A DNA stretch of 8,895 nucleotides from NCBI GenBank assembly GCA_040904945.1, contig JBBDSM010000053.1, positions 1 to 8,895 on the forward strand, written 5' to 3'. The notes beneath the pieces are model-generated. The model was not told the DNA's origin and did not search any database. It saw only the letters and a program-made list of their open reading frames with translations. Positions 1 through 7,092 of the stretch are shown here, in pieces (position 1 is the first letter of the stretch; each line of letters starts with the position of its first letter). Position numbers and translations under genes: made by a program. The stretch is from JAWLHJ01 sp040904945 (GTDB lineage: Bacteria > Gemmatimonadota > Gemmatimonadetes > Longimicrobiales > Gaopeijiaceae).

Positions 1-4
1 AAGG

Positions 5-1327
5 GTGCCCGACGACCACAGCCTGGATCTCTTCGACGACGGCGGCGACGACGGCGGCAATGACGAGGCGCCATCTCCGCCGGCGCCCCAAGCTCCACCT
101 GCTGCTCCCGAGCCCGAAGGCCCCCGCGTCTGGTCGGTATCGCAGGTGAACCGCGCGGTGCGCGGCATGCTGGAAGGGAACGTCGAGCCGCTCTGGGTCG
201 GCGGCGAGATCGGGAGTTGGACCCGGTCGCGCGCCGGACACTGCTACTTCACGTTGAAGGACGACCGCGCCCAGATCCGCTCGGTCATGTTCCAGCGGGA
301 GGCACAGACCCTCCCCATCGACCCCGACGAGGGGATGCAGGTGCGCGCCCTCGGGCAGCTGACACTCTACGAGGCCCGCGGCGAGTACCAGCTCGTCGTG
401 CGTCGCCTGGAGGCCGAGGGCACGGAGGGACTGTGGCGGCTCGCCTTCGAGAAGCTGAGGGGCCGTCTCGCGGCGGAGGGACTCCTCGATCCGGCCCGCA
501 AGCGGCGCCTCCCGGCGTATCCGGAGTGCGTCGGCGTGGTGACGTCGCCGACCGGCGCCGCCCTGCGTGACATCGTTTCCGTGCTCAGGCGGCGTGCGCC
601 CTGGACCCGGGTCGTGGTGAGCGGGACACGCGTCCAGGGGGACGGCGCTTCGGTGGAGATCGCCGAAGCGCTCGATGCGCTGGCAGCCAGCGGACTCTGC
701 GACGTGATCCTCGTATCGCGAGGCGGCGGCTCGATCGACGACCTGTGGGCCTTCAATGAGGAGCCCGTGGCGAGGGCGGTGGCCGCGTGCCCCGTGCCCG
801 TCGTGTCCGCCGTGGGCCACGAGGTGGACGTGACGATCTGCGATCTGGTGGCCGACCTGAGGGCGCCGACGCCATCGGCCGGCGCGGAAGCGGTGGTTCC
901 GGACGCCGCCGTGGTGCTGGATACGCTGCGGACCACTCCGGAGCGACTCGCGCGTGGGCTCCGCGGGGTGGCGACACGCCGGCGCGACCGGATCGAGCAC
1001 CGCCTCGAGCGCCTCGGACGGGCCGTCGAGCGGCGGCTGGCCCCCGCCAGGCAGTCGGTGGATCTGGCGACGGCCCGCCTCGAACGCGCCATGCGCTCGG
1101 GCATCGAAGGGAGGCGGCGCGCCCTGCGGGGAAGCGCCGGCAGACTGCAGGCGCTGTCGCCGCTCGCGACCCTCCAGAGGGGGTACGCCGTGGCCCGCGC
1201 ACCCGACGGGGGCGTGCTCCGCTCCGTGGACGACTTCGAGGCCGGCCGGCCGTTTCTGGTGCGCGTGACCGATGGAACGGTGAGGGCGGAGACCCTGGAC
1301 ATCACGAGGACGACAGAAGATGAGTAG
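5..1327 (+). CDS. xseA: Exodeoxyribonuclease VII large subunit
   Basis: This is the catalytic large subunit of exonuclease VII, which with XseB degrades single-stranded DNA in the cytoplasm in both directions to short oligonucleotides and takes part in repair. The 440 residues are near the usual family length. Residues 41-137 look like the N-terminal OB-fold (VWSVSQVNRAV, GHCYFTLKDD). Residues 160-298 are the catalytic domain, with SPTGAALRD (181-189), RGGGS (239-243) and GHEVDVT (271-277). D189, R239, H272 and D275 match the E. coli residues I remember as D155, R205, H238 and D241, at a constant offset of 34. Residues 300-382 are Arg/Glu-rich and probably coiled coil, and LQRGYA (390-395) begins the C-terminal segment. 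The first 40 residues form an acidic, proline-rich tail not usual in the family. The GTG start at 5 is at the window edge, so the true start could lie upstream. The gene overlaps xseB by 8 bp. Confidence 0.96.
   Translation: MPDDHSLDLFDDGGDDGGNDEAPSPPAPQAPPAAPEPEGPRVWSVSQVNRAVRGMLEGNVEPLWVGGEIGSWTRSRAGHCYFTLKDDRAQIRSVMFQREAQTLPIDPDEGMQVRALGQLTLYEARGEYQLVVRRLEAEGTEGLWRLAFEKLRGRLAAEGLLDPARKRRLPAYPECVGVVTSPTGAALRDIVSVLRRRAPWTRVVVSGTRVQGDGASVEIAEALDALAASGLCDVILVSRGGGSIDDLWAFNEEPVARAVAACPVPVVSAVGHEVDVTICDLVADLRAPTPSAGAEAVVPDAAVVLDTLRTTPERLARGLRGVATRRRDRIEHRLERLGRAVERRLAPARQSVDLATARLERAMRSGIEGRRRALRGSAGRLQALSPLATLQRGYAVARAPDGGVLRSVDDFEAGRPFLVRVTDGTVRAETLDITRTTEDE
35..58 (+). repeat. Two tandem copies of a 12-bp unit in the xseA 5' end
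   Basis: GACGACGGCGGC occurs twice back to back (35-46 and 47-58), encoding Asp-Asp-Gly-Gly twice in the acidic tail of XseA. The unit is a multiple of three, so a change in copy number would keep the reading frame. It lies in a low-complexity tail outside the enzyme fold. Confidence 0.8.
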
Positions 1328-1577
1328 AGACGGACACGAAGAGGACGAGGCCGTGGAGGGCGAGGAGCTCGGCCTCGAGCAGCGGATCCGGCGCTTGGAG
1401 GAGATCCTCACCCGCATGGAATCGGACGAGGTATCGCTCGAAGAAGCCCTCGAGCTGTTCGAGGAAGGCGTCGGGCACGTCCGACGTGCCGAGACGATCC
1501 TCTCCGAGACCGAGCTGCGCGTGGAGGAGCTGCTCTCGAAGGGGAAGACCGAGACCATGGAGCTCGGCGACTCGTGA
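1320..1577 (+). CDS. xseB: Exodeoxyribonuclease VII small subunit
   Basis: This is the small helical subunit of exonuclease VII; several copies bind each XseA chain. The 85 residues fit the family (about 60-90). Residues 19-70 carry the family pattern: LEQRIRRLEEIL, then an SLEEALELFEEGV segment (39-51), then a second helix with the AExxLxxxExxVEELL spacing. The glycine often found in the turn between the two conserved helices is replaced in MESDEVSLEE. Residues 7-19 are an acidic N-terminal extension. The ATG overlaps the end of xseA by 8 bp. GAGGA at 1306-1310 lies 9 nt upstream and is a plausible ribosome binding site, so translation is probably coupled to xseA, which suits subunits of one enzyme. 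The stop overlaps the ispA start. Confidence 0.93.
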   Translation: MSRDGHEEDEAVEGEELGLEQRIRRLEEILTRMESDEVSLEEALELFEEGVGHVRRAETILSETELRVEELLSKGKTETMELGDS

Positions 1578-2488
1578 CCGGGGCGGCAACCTTCGATCTA
1601 CGTGGCTATCTGGACCACGAGCGCGGCATCGTGGAGAACGCCCTGGAACGTGCCGTAGCGGCCGTGGAGCCACATGTGGACGCCGAGGTGGGCGCCGCCG
1701 TGCGGCACGGCGTCATGACCGGCGGCAAGCGTCTGCGTCCCATCCTGTGCGCGACGGCGTACCGGGCCTGCGGGGGCGAGGGAGCTGCCACGGACGTGTA
1801 CGACCTGGCCGTCACGCTCGAGCTGATCCACGCCTACTCGCTGGTGCACGACGACCTCCCGTGCATGGACGATGCCGAGCTCCGACGCGGGACGCCCACC
1901 ACGCACCGCGTGCACGGGGAGACGAACGCGGTCCTCGCGGGCGCCGCCCTCATCCCCGCAGCCGCGCTCCAGGCCCTCCGCGCCGCCCGCGCGCTCGGAC
2001 GAGACGAGAGCGCTGCACGCGCGGTGGCCCGCGCCCTTCTGCAGGCGGCCGGGGCCGGAGGCATGGTCGGTGGACAGTGGCTCGACCTCGAAGGGGAAGG
2101 GGCCCGGCTCACCGGACCGGAGCTCGATACCCTCCATAGCCGCAAGACGGGTGCGCTCCTCGCGGCCTCGCTCGTCATGGGTGCGTCGGCCGCGGGGGCC
2201 GACGAGAAGACCGTCGGCGCGCTGGAGGCCTACGGCAAAGCCATCGGTCTCGCGTTCCAGATCGCGGATGACGTGCTCGACGCGACCGCCTCGGCCGAGG
2301 TGCTCGGCAAGAACCCGAGCGACGCCACCCTCGACAAATCCACGTACGTGTCGCTCCATGGGCTCGACGCCGCGCGGGCCAAGGCCCGGGAGGTCGTGGC
2401 GGCGGCGCTGGCCGCGCTCGACGACGCCGGCCTGGACGCTCCGGCGCTCCGTGCCCTGGCGCATTACGTGATCGAGCGGGACCGGTAG
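1574..2488 (+). CDS. ispA: Polyprenyl (probably farnesyl) diphosphate synthase
   Basis: This is a trans-isoprenyl diphosphate synthase that condenses IPP with allylic diphosphates, in the cytoplasm. The 304 residues are typical. GGKRLRPIL (50-58) binds diphosphate. The first Asp-rich motif is DDLPCMD (93-99), in the longer DDxxxxD form of bacterial type II farnesyl diphosphate synthases, followed by ELRRGTPTTH. The second is ADDVLD (231-236), followed by GKNPSD and DKSTYV. The residues five and four before the first motif are Y88 and S89, as in E. coli IspA. An aromatic residue there normally limits the product to C15, so FPP is more likely than GGPP; this is inferred from sequence only. The GTG start overlaps the xseB stop as GTGA. 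The product would feed polyprenyl carriers and quinones. A short-chain GGPP synthase is the main alternative. Confidence 0.93.
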   Translation: MTGAATFDLRGYLDHERGIVENALERAVAAVEPHVDAEVGAAVRHGVMTGGKRLRPILCATAYRACGGEGAATDVYDLAVTLELIHAYSLVHDDLPCMDDAELRRGTPTTHRVHGETNAVLAGAALIPAAALQALRAARALGRDESAARAVARALLQAAGAGGMVGGQWLDLEGEGARLTGPELDTLHSRKTGALLAASLVMGASAAGADEKTVGALEAYGKAIGLAFQIADDVLDATASAEVLGKNPSDATLDKSTYVSLHGLDAARAKAREVVAAALAALDDAGLDAPALRALAHYVIERDR

Positions 2489-2523
2489 TATCTTTCCTAT
2501 CCTTGATCGACAACGACGAGACG

Positions 2524-2529
2524 AAGGAG
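2524..2529 (+). promoter_or_regulatory. Strong Shine-Dalgarno site fixing the dxs start
   Basis: AAGGAG lies 7 nt before the GTG at 2537, which is ideal spacing. It is the clearest ribosome binding site in the cluster. It supports GTG at 2537 as the dxs start and suggests that dxs is translated independently of ispA, unlike the overlapping genes around it. Confidence 0.8.
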
Positions 2530-2536
2530 TGACGCG

Positions 2537-4444
2537 GTGTCCCTTCTGGACCGCATCCAGTATCCCCGGGATCTGAGACGGCTCGAGCGCAATCAGCTCG
2601 AACAGGTCGTAGAGGCGGTGCGCGAGCGGCACATCGACGTGGTCTCCCAGAAGGGTGGCCACTTCGGGGCCAGCCTCGGCGTGGCCGAGTTGACCGTCGC
2701 CCTCCACTACGTCTACGACACGCCGCGAGACCAACTCGTGTGGGACACGGGTCATCAGGCCTACATCCACAAGATCCTGACCGGACGGAACGAGCAGCTT
2801 CCGACGATCCGCAAGAGGCATGGGCTCTCCCCGTTCTTGCGGCGCGACGAATCCGAATACGACGCCTTCGGGGCGGGGCACGCCTCCACGTCCATCTCGG
2901 CAGCCTGGGGCATGGCCGTAGGACGTGACCTGACCGGTCAGGACTTCGACGTCGTGGCCATCATCGGCGACGGCGCGATGGGATGCGGGCTCGCCTACGA
3001 GGCGCTGAACAACGCCGGTCACACCGACCGGGACTTCGTCGTCGTGCTCAACGACAATGACATGTCGATCGCGCCCGCGGTCGGGGCCATGAACAAGTAC
3101 CTGACCGGGATGATCACCAACCCTGCCTACAACAAGGCGCGTAAGCTGGTGAAGGAGATCCTCCACCGGACCCCGTCGGCGCTCGGCGAGGTGATGGAGG
3201 AGGTTGCGGGACGGCTCGAGGAGAGCGTCAAGCACATGCTCACACCGGGCATGATCTTCGAAGAGCTCGGCTTCACGTACGTGGGGGCCATCGACGGTCA
3301 CGACGTCCAGCAGCTGGTCGACACGTTCCGGCGCGTGAAGGACATGAAGGGGCCCATCCTCGTGCACGCGATCACGCAGAAGGGACGGGGCTTCGCCCAG
3401 GCCGAGGACGATCCCTGGACCTGGCATGCTTCCGGCCCGTTCGACAAGGTCACGGGCAAGGGGACGAAGTCTTCGAAGGGGCTCCCCCGCTATCAGAAGG
3501 TGTTCGGCAAAGGGCTCATCGAGCTCGCCGACGCCGACCCCAAGGTGTGCGCCATCACGGCCGCCATGCCCGACGGAACCTCCACGGACATGTTCCAGGA
3601 GGCCCATCCCGACCGTTACTTCGACGTGGGGATCGCCGAGGGGCACGGGGTGACGTTCGCGGCCGGGCTCGCCACCCGGGGGGTGAAGCCCATCGTCGCG
3701 ATCTATTCGACGTTCCTGCAGCGCGCGTTTGACAACATCGTGCACGACGTCGCCCTTCAGGGCCTGCCGGTGGTCTTCGGCATGGACCGGGCCGGCATCG
3801 CCGGCGAGGACGGGCCTACCCACCACGGAACGCTCGACATCGCCTATATGCTGTCGATCCCCGGGATGACCGTCACCGCGCCCAAGGACGGAGCCGAGAT
3901 GCTGGCGCTCCTCCGCCTCGGCACGGAGCAGGACGAGGGCCCGTGGTCCGTGCGCTGGCCCCGGGATGCCGTGCCGACCGAGGTTCCGCACCTGTCGAAG
4001 ATCGACAGGGTCGAGCCGTTCACCTGGGAGATCCTACGGAACGGCGGTGACATGGTGTTTCTCGCCACCGGGACCATGGTCGAGACGTCGCTCGAAGCCG
4101 CGGACGTGCTGGCGGAGCAGGGGACCCGCGCGAGCGTGGTCAACTGTCGCTTCTTGAAGCCCTACGACCGGCAGGTGTTCGAGGAGATGGTGCGGAGCCA
4201 CCCGGTCGTTGTGACGGTCGAGGAGGGTCAGATCACCAATGGGTTCGGAGCGTTCATGAGCCGGGAGATCGACGCTCTGGACCTCGAGACGCGGCCGAAG
4301 GTGGTCACGCTCGGCATTCCCGACCGCTTCATCGAGCACGGCGGCCGGGGCGAGCTGCTGGCCGAGATCGGTCTCGACGCCGCGGGCGTCGCCGCGTCCG
4401 CGCAGCGGGCCCTTGGCCGGGCGGCGTCGGTGCGTAACGGGTGA
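2537..4444 (+). CDS. dxs: 1-Deoxy-D-xylulose-5-phosphate synthase
   Basis: This thiamine-diphosphate enzyme condenses pyruvate and glyceraldehyde 3-phosphate to DXP, the first step of the MEP isoprenoid pathway, in the cytoplasm. The 635 residues match the family. The N-terminal domain has GGHFGASLG (40-48), DTGHQAYIHKILTGR (70-84), GHASTS (114-119) and the ThDP/Mg motif from GDG (144-146) to NDN (172-174). The pyrimidine-binding domain has the catalytic Glu in GIAEGHGVTF (365-374; E368), YSTFLQRA (390-397), DRAG (417-420) and DGPTHHG (425-431). The transketolase C-terminal domain follows, with VTVEEGQ (559-565). Two usually constant motifs differ: EQHA is EGHG, and GDGA-L/M-TGG is GDGAMGCG. 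All ionisable active-site residues I can place are present, so the enzyme should be active. A clear ribosome binding site supports the GTG start, and the stop overlaps nadK by 4 bp. Confidence 0.97.
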   Translation: MSLLDRIQYPRDLRRLERNQLEQVVEAVRERHIDVVSQKGGHFGASLGVAELTVALHYVYDTPRDQLVWDTGHQAYIHKILTGRNEQLPTIRKRHGLSPFLRRDESEYDAFGAGHASTSISAAWGMAVGRDLTGQDFDVVAIIGDGAMGCGLAYEALNNAGHTDRDFVVVLNDNDMSIAPAVGAMNKYLTGMITNPAYNKARKLVKEILHRTPSALGEVMEEVAGRLEESVKHMLTPGMIFEELGFTYVGAIDGHDVQQLVDTFRRVKDMKGPILVHAITQKGRGFAQAEDDPWTWHASGPFDKVTGKGTKSSKGLPRYQKVFGKGLIELADADPKVCAITAAMPDGTSTDMFQEAHPDRYFDVGIAEGHGVTFAAGLATRGVKPIVAIYSTFLQRAFDNIVHDVALQGLPVVFGMDRAGIAGEDGPTHHGTLDIAYMLSIPGMTVTAPKDGAEMLALLRLGTEQDEGPWSVRWPRDAVPTEVPHLSKIDRVEPFTWEILRNGGDMVFLATGTMVETSLEAADVLAEQGTRASVVNCRFLKPYDRQVFEEMVRSHPVVVTVEEGQITNGFGAFMSREIDALDLETRPKVVTLGIPDRFIEHGGRGELLAEIGLDAAGVAASAQRALGRAASVRNG

Positions 4445-5352
4445 AGGTGTCGGGTCGGGCCCGATTCGAGGGTCCTCTGAAGAGCATCGGAGTCGTGCTC
4501 CGCAGCGAGAGCCCCGAGGTGAGTGCGGTGCTCGATCGCCTGGACACGTTCTGCGACCGTCACGGCATCCGCGTGGTCTTCGAGCGTGGCTCGGATGTGG
4601 CTCCCGCGGGCGCCGACGTGCAGGAGATCGGCAACGGCGGACTCGATCTGGTGGTCGCGCTCGGCGGCGACGGAACGTTGCTCAGGGCCGCGCGCTCGGT
4701 CATCGGGACCGGCATTCCGGTGCTGGGCGTGAACCTCGGCCGTCTCGGCTTCCTCACGTCACTCCCGGCCGACGATCTGGAGTGGGGGCTCGAGCACGTA
4801 CTGAAAGGCGACGCCTACCTCGACGTCCGATTCACTCTGAGGACGACCATCGCTGGCGGCGGTGCCGACGCGGGGCCCTACTTCGCCCTGAACGACGTCG
4901 TGATCCACACCCGTGGCGCGGCGCGCGTGACGCCCATGAACATCGAGGTGGGCCACTCGGGCGTGTTCGAGCAGGCAGGCAGCTTCTCTGCGGACGGCGT
5001 CATTCTGGCCACACCGACGGGCTCGACGGCCTACTCGATGTCGGCCGGCGGCCCCATCGTGGCCCCCGAGGTCGAATGCATCGTGATCACGCCCATCTGC
5101 CCCCACTCGCTCGCCGTGCGGCCCCTGTTGGTGCCGGCCTCGCGCGAGATCCGTATCAGCTTGCTCGGCAAACAGGTCGGCCATCAGCTCACGGTCGACG
5201 GGCAGGTGGTCCGCGCGCTGGAGACGGACGACGCGGTCGTGGTCAGCCGGGAGCGCGAGCCCGTGCCACTGGTCCGGTTCCCCGGACAGTCGTTCCTGGA
5301 CACCCTGCGCCGGAAGCTGAACTGGGCCGCCAAGCCGCCCGAGCGGACCTGA
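4441..5352 (+). CDS. nadK: NAD kinase
   Basis: This cytoplasmic enzyme phosphorylates NAD to NADP. The 303 residues are typical. The motifs run in order: SIGVVL (15-20) starts the N-terminal alpha/beta domain, and GGDGTLLRAAR (75-85) is the signature, with D77 as the likely catalytic Asp. GVNLGRLGFLT (96-106) follows, then ALNDVV (149-154), the substrate-binding NE/D motif in its Asp form, and DGVILATPTGSTAYS (185-199) followed by SAGGPIV (201-207). VDGQ (252-255) lies near the C-terminus. I cannot tell whether it uses ATP or polyphosphate. The GTG start overlaps the dxs stop as GTGA. No strong ribosome binding site is visible, so coupled translation is likely; another GTG two codons downstream (4447) is possible. 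The co-location with dxs and ispA fits the NADPH demand of the MEP pathway, which is inference. Confidence 0.95.
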   Translation: MKVSGRARFEGPLKSIGVVLRSESPEVSAVLDRLDTFCDRHGIRVVFERGSDVAPAGADVQEIGNGGLDLVVALGGDGTLLRAARSVIGTGIPVLGVNLGRLGFLTSLPADDLEWGLEHVLKGDAYLDVRFTLRTTIAGGGADAGPYFALNDVVIHTRGAARVTPMNIEVGHSGVFEQAGSFSADGVILATPTGSTAYSMSAGGPIVAPEVECIVITPICPHSLAVRPLLVPASREIRISLLGKQVGHQLTVDGQVVRALETDDAVVVSREREPVPLVRFPGQSFLDTLRRKLNWAAKPPERT

Positions 5353-5366
5353 ACGGAGAACTCCGT
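5353..5366 (+). other. Small inverted repeat directly after nadK
   Basis: ACGGAG and CTCCGT flank AA immediately after the nadK stop, giving about 5 bp of stem with a four-base loop. There is no T-run after it, so it is not a standard intrinsic terminator. It could slow 3' decay or be chance. Confidence 0.3.
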
Positions 5367-5384
5367 CCGATCGAGCCATTGTAG

Positions 5385-5402
5385 GAGCCGGGCGGACGGC
5401 TC
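5385..5402 (+). other. Hairpin in the nadK-recN spacer
   Basis: GAGCCG (5385-5390) and CGGCTC (5397-5402) form a GC-rich 6-bp stem with a 6-nt loop, followed by ACCTTTG. It ends 14 nt before the recN ATG. It might act as a weak attenuator or affect access of ribosomes to recN. The T-run is too short for a confident terminator call. Confidence 0.3.
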
Positions 5403-5416
5403 ACCTTTGAGCGACC

Positions 5417-7078
5417 ATGCTTTCCGAACTCCGCATCCGCGATTACGCGGTCGTCGACGACCTGACGCTCACGCTCGCCCCCGGGCTGAACGTGCTGACC
5501 GGCGAGACTGGCGCGGGTAAATCGATCATCGTCGGAGCGCTCTCCCTCCTGCTCGGCGAGCGTGCGTCGTCCTCGGTGGTACGTACCGGTGCGGACCGCG
5601 CTACGGTCGAGGCGGTCTTCGAGATCGCCGATTTGCCGGCGGTCCGTGACCGGCTCGAGGAGCTCGGCTTCCGCGCGGACGACGACATGCTCATCCTGCG
5701 GCGCGAGGTCGCCGCGGAGGGTCGGAATCGCGCCTGGGTCAACGGATCTCCTGCCACCGCGGGCGTGGTCGGCGAGCTCGGCACGGCGTTGGTGGACCTG
5801 CACGGCCAGCACGAGCATCAGACGCTCCTGAGGCAGCGAGAGCAGCGCGACATCCTCGACGCGTTCGCGGGCTCGACAGGCGACGCCCAGTCGGTTGCCG
5901 AAGCCTACCGGGAGCTCCAGGCGCTCGAGGCTGAGCGCGAGGCCAAGGAGGAGCGGCGCCGCGACGTGGAGAGCCGGGCGGACTTCCTGCGCTTCCAGCT
6001 CTCGGAGATCGACGAGGCGGACCTCGCCCCGGGGGAGGACGAGCAGCTCGAGGAAGAGGCCGGCCGGCACGAGCACGCCGAAGAACTCGTCCGGGGCACG
6101 ACGGGTGCGAGCGAAACGCTGTATGCGGGTGACGAGTCCGTCTCGGACCGAGTCGCCGACGTTCGCCACACGCTCCGCGACCTGGCGCGCTTCGATGCGA
6201 GCCTGGGCGGGCACGCCGACGCGCTGGACGAGGCCTACCACCTCATCGCCGAGGTCGGCCGCGCGCTCGGTGACTACGCGACGTCCATCGACCATGACCC
6301 CGCGCGTCTCGAGGAGGTACGGCGCCGCCTCGACCGGATCTTCCGGCTCAAGCGGAAGTACGGCCCCGAGCTCGCCGACGTCCTCGCCACGGCCCAGCGG
6401 GTCCGCACGGAGCTCGCCGAGCTCGACGCCGCGGAGCACGACATGAGCGAGCTGGAGCGCAGGATCGGCGAGGCGGACGAACGCCTCGCGATCGCCGCGG
6501 AGCGCCTGAGCGAGAAGCGGCGGGAAGCCGCGCTCCGGCTGGGTCGGGAAGTCGAGGCGCAACTCCCCGACCTCGGCCTGAAGGGCGCGTCGTTCGAGGT
6601 GCATCTGACGCCGTACGACTCGGTATCGGCCGGGGGCGCCGAGGGCGTCGAGTTCCTGGTCTCGCCCAATCCGGGCTTCGACCCCATGCCGCTGGCGCGC
6701 ATCGCCAGCGGCGGAGAGCTCTCACGCGTGATGCTGGCCCTCAAGGCGATCCTCGCGGACGTCGACCACGTTCCGGTCCTCATCTTCGACGAGATCGACG
6801 CTGGGATCGGCGGTGCGGTCGGGGCGGCCGTGGGCGAGAAGCTCCGGAACGTCGCCGTGCGCCACCAGGTCTTCGTCGTCACCCATCTCGCTCAGGTCGC
6901 GTCGAGAGCCAACCATCACCTGTTGGTGGAGAAGAAGGTCGATGGCGGAGCGCCCACCGCGACCACGGTGCGCGCGCTGGCCGACGACGCGCGGGTCGAG
7001 GAGATCGCGCGCATGCTCGGTGGCGATCCCGGCTCGGCGACCTCGCGTGAGCATGCCAGGGAGCTCCTCGCGGGATAG
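5417..7078 (+). CDS. recN: DNA repair protein RecN
   Basis: RecN is an SMC-like ATPase that acts early in double-strand break repair on the nucleoid. The 553 residues match the family. The N-terminal half has LRIRDYAVVDDL (5-16), Walker A GETGAGKS (29-36) and the DLHGQHEHQ Q-loop region (127-135). Residues 155-225 and 320-380 are rich in Glu, Arg and Ala in heptad-like pattern and should form the antiparallel coiled coil. The C-terminal half has the ABC signature SGGELSR (431-437), Walker B VLIFDEID (454-461) with the following AGIGG, and the switch histidine in VTHLAQVA (488-495). All ATPase motifs are intact. The ATG at 5417 has no clear Shine-Dalgarno site. I found no LexA-type operator upstream, so SOS control is not supported by this sequence. 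It lies 64 bp after nadK and is the last gene of the cluster. Confidence 0.97.
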   Translation: MLSELRIRDYAVVDDLTLTLAPGLNVLTGETGAGKSIIVGALSLLLGERASSSVVRTGADRATVEAVFEIADLPAVRDRLEELGFRADDDMLILRREVAAEGRNRAWVNGSPATAGVVGELGTALVDLHGQHEHQTLLRQREQRDILDAFAGSTGDAQSVAEAYRELQALEAEREAKEERRRDVESRADFLRFQLSEIDEADLAPGEDEQLEEEAGRHEHAEELVRGTTGASETLYAGDESVSDRVADVRHTLRDLARFDASLGGHADALDEAYHLIAEVGRALGDYATSIDHDPARLEEVRRRLDRIFRLKRKYGPELADVLATAQRVRTELAELDAAEHDMSELERRIGEADERLAIAAERLSEKRREAALRLGREVEAQLPDLGLKGASFEVHLTPYDSVSAGGAEGVEFLVSPNPGFDPMPLARIASGGELSRVMLALKAILADVDHVPVLIFDEIDAGIGGAVGAAVGEKLRNVAVRHQVFVVTHLAQVASRANHHLLVEKKVDGGAPTATTVRALADDARVEEIARMLGGDPGSATSREHARELLAG

Positions 7079-7092
7079 CGAGGTGCTTCGCT
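7077..7092. terminator. Possible short bidirectional hairpin between convergent genes
   Basis: AGCGAG (7077-7082) can pair with TTCGCT (7087-7092), including one G-T pair, around a four-base loop. It spans almost the whole 13-bp gap between the recN stop and the stop of the minus-strand gene and touches both stop codons. There is no T-run on either side, so if it terminates at all it would be weak. Confidence 0.25.

Noticed and set aside
2464..2494. Possible internal promoter before dxs (TTACGT, 16 nt, TAGTAT)
   Set aside because: The -10 matches four of six bases, but the -35 matches only two and overlaps the ispA end. It is too weak to list as a feature.
1598..3991. 797-codon open frame on the - strand across ispA and dxs
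   Set aside because: Its codons are in exact antisense register with both ispA and dxs. It stays open because TTA, CTA and TCA codons are rare in GC-rich genes. The translation is low-complexity Arg/Gly/His-rich and both sense genes are unmistakable.
4413..5384. 323-codon open frame on the + strand overlapping nadK
   Set aside because: It is shifted relative to nadK and its translation is Arg/Gly/Pro-rich without motifs. The nadK frame has every family motif in order.
5353..5416. SOS (LexA) box upstream of recN
   Set aside because: RecN is often SOS-regulated, so I looked for GAAC-N4-GTTC and CTGT-N8-ACAG forms. A GAAC is present, but without the matching half-site.
5243..6604. 453-codon open frame on the - strand across recN
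   Set aside because: It is in antisense register with recN and is explained by the same codon bias. Its translation shows no domain features, while recN has all its ATPase motifs.
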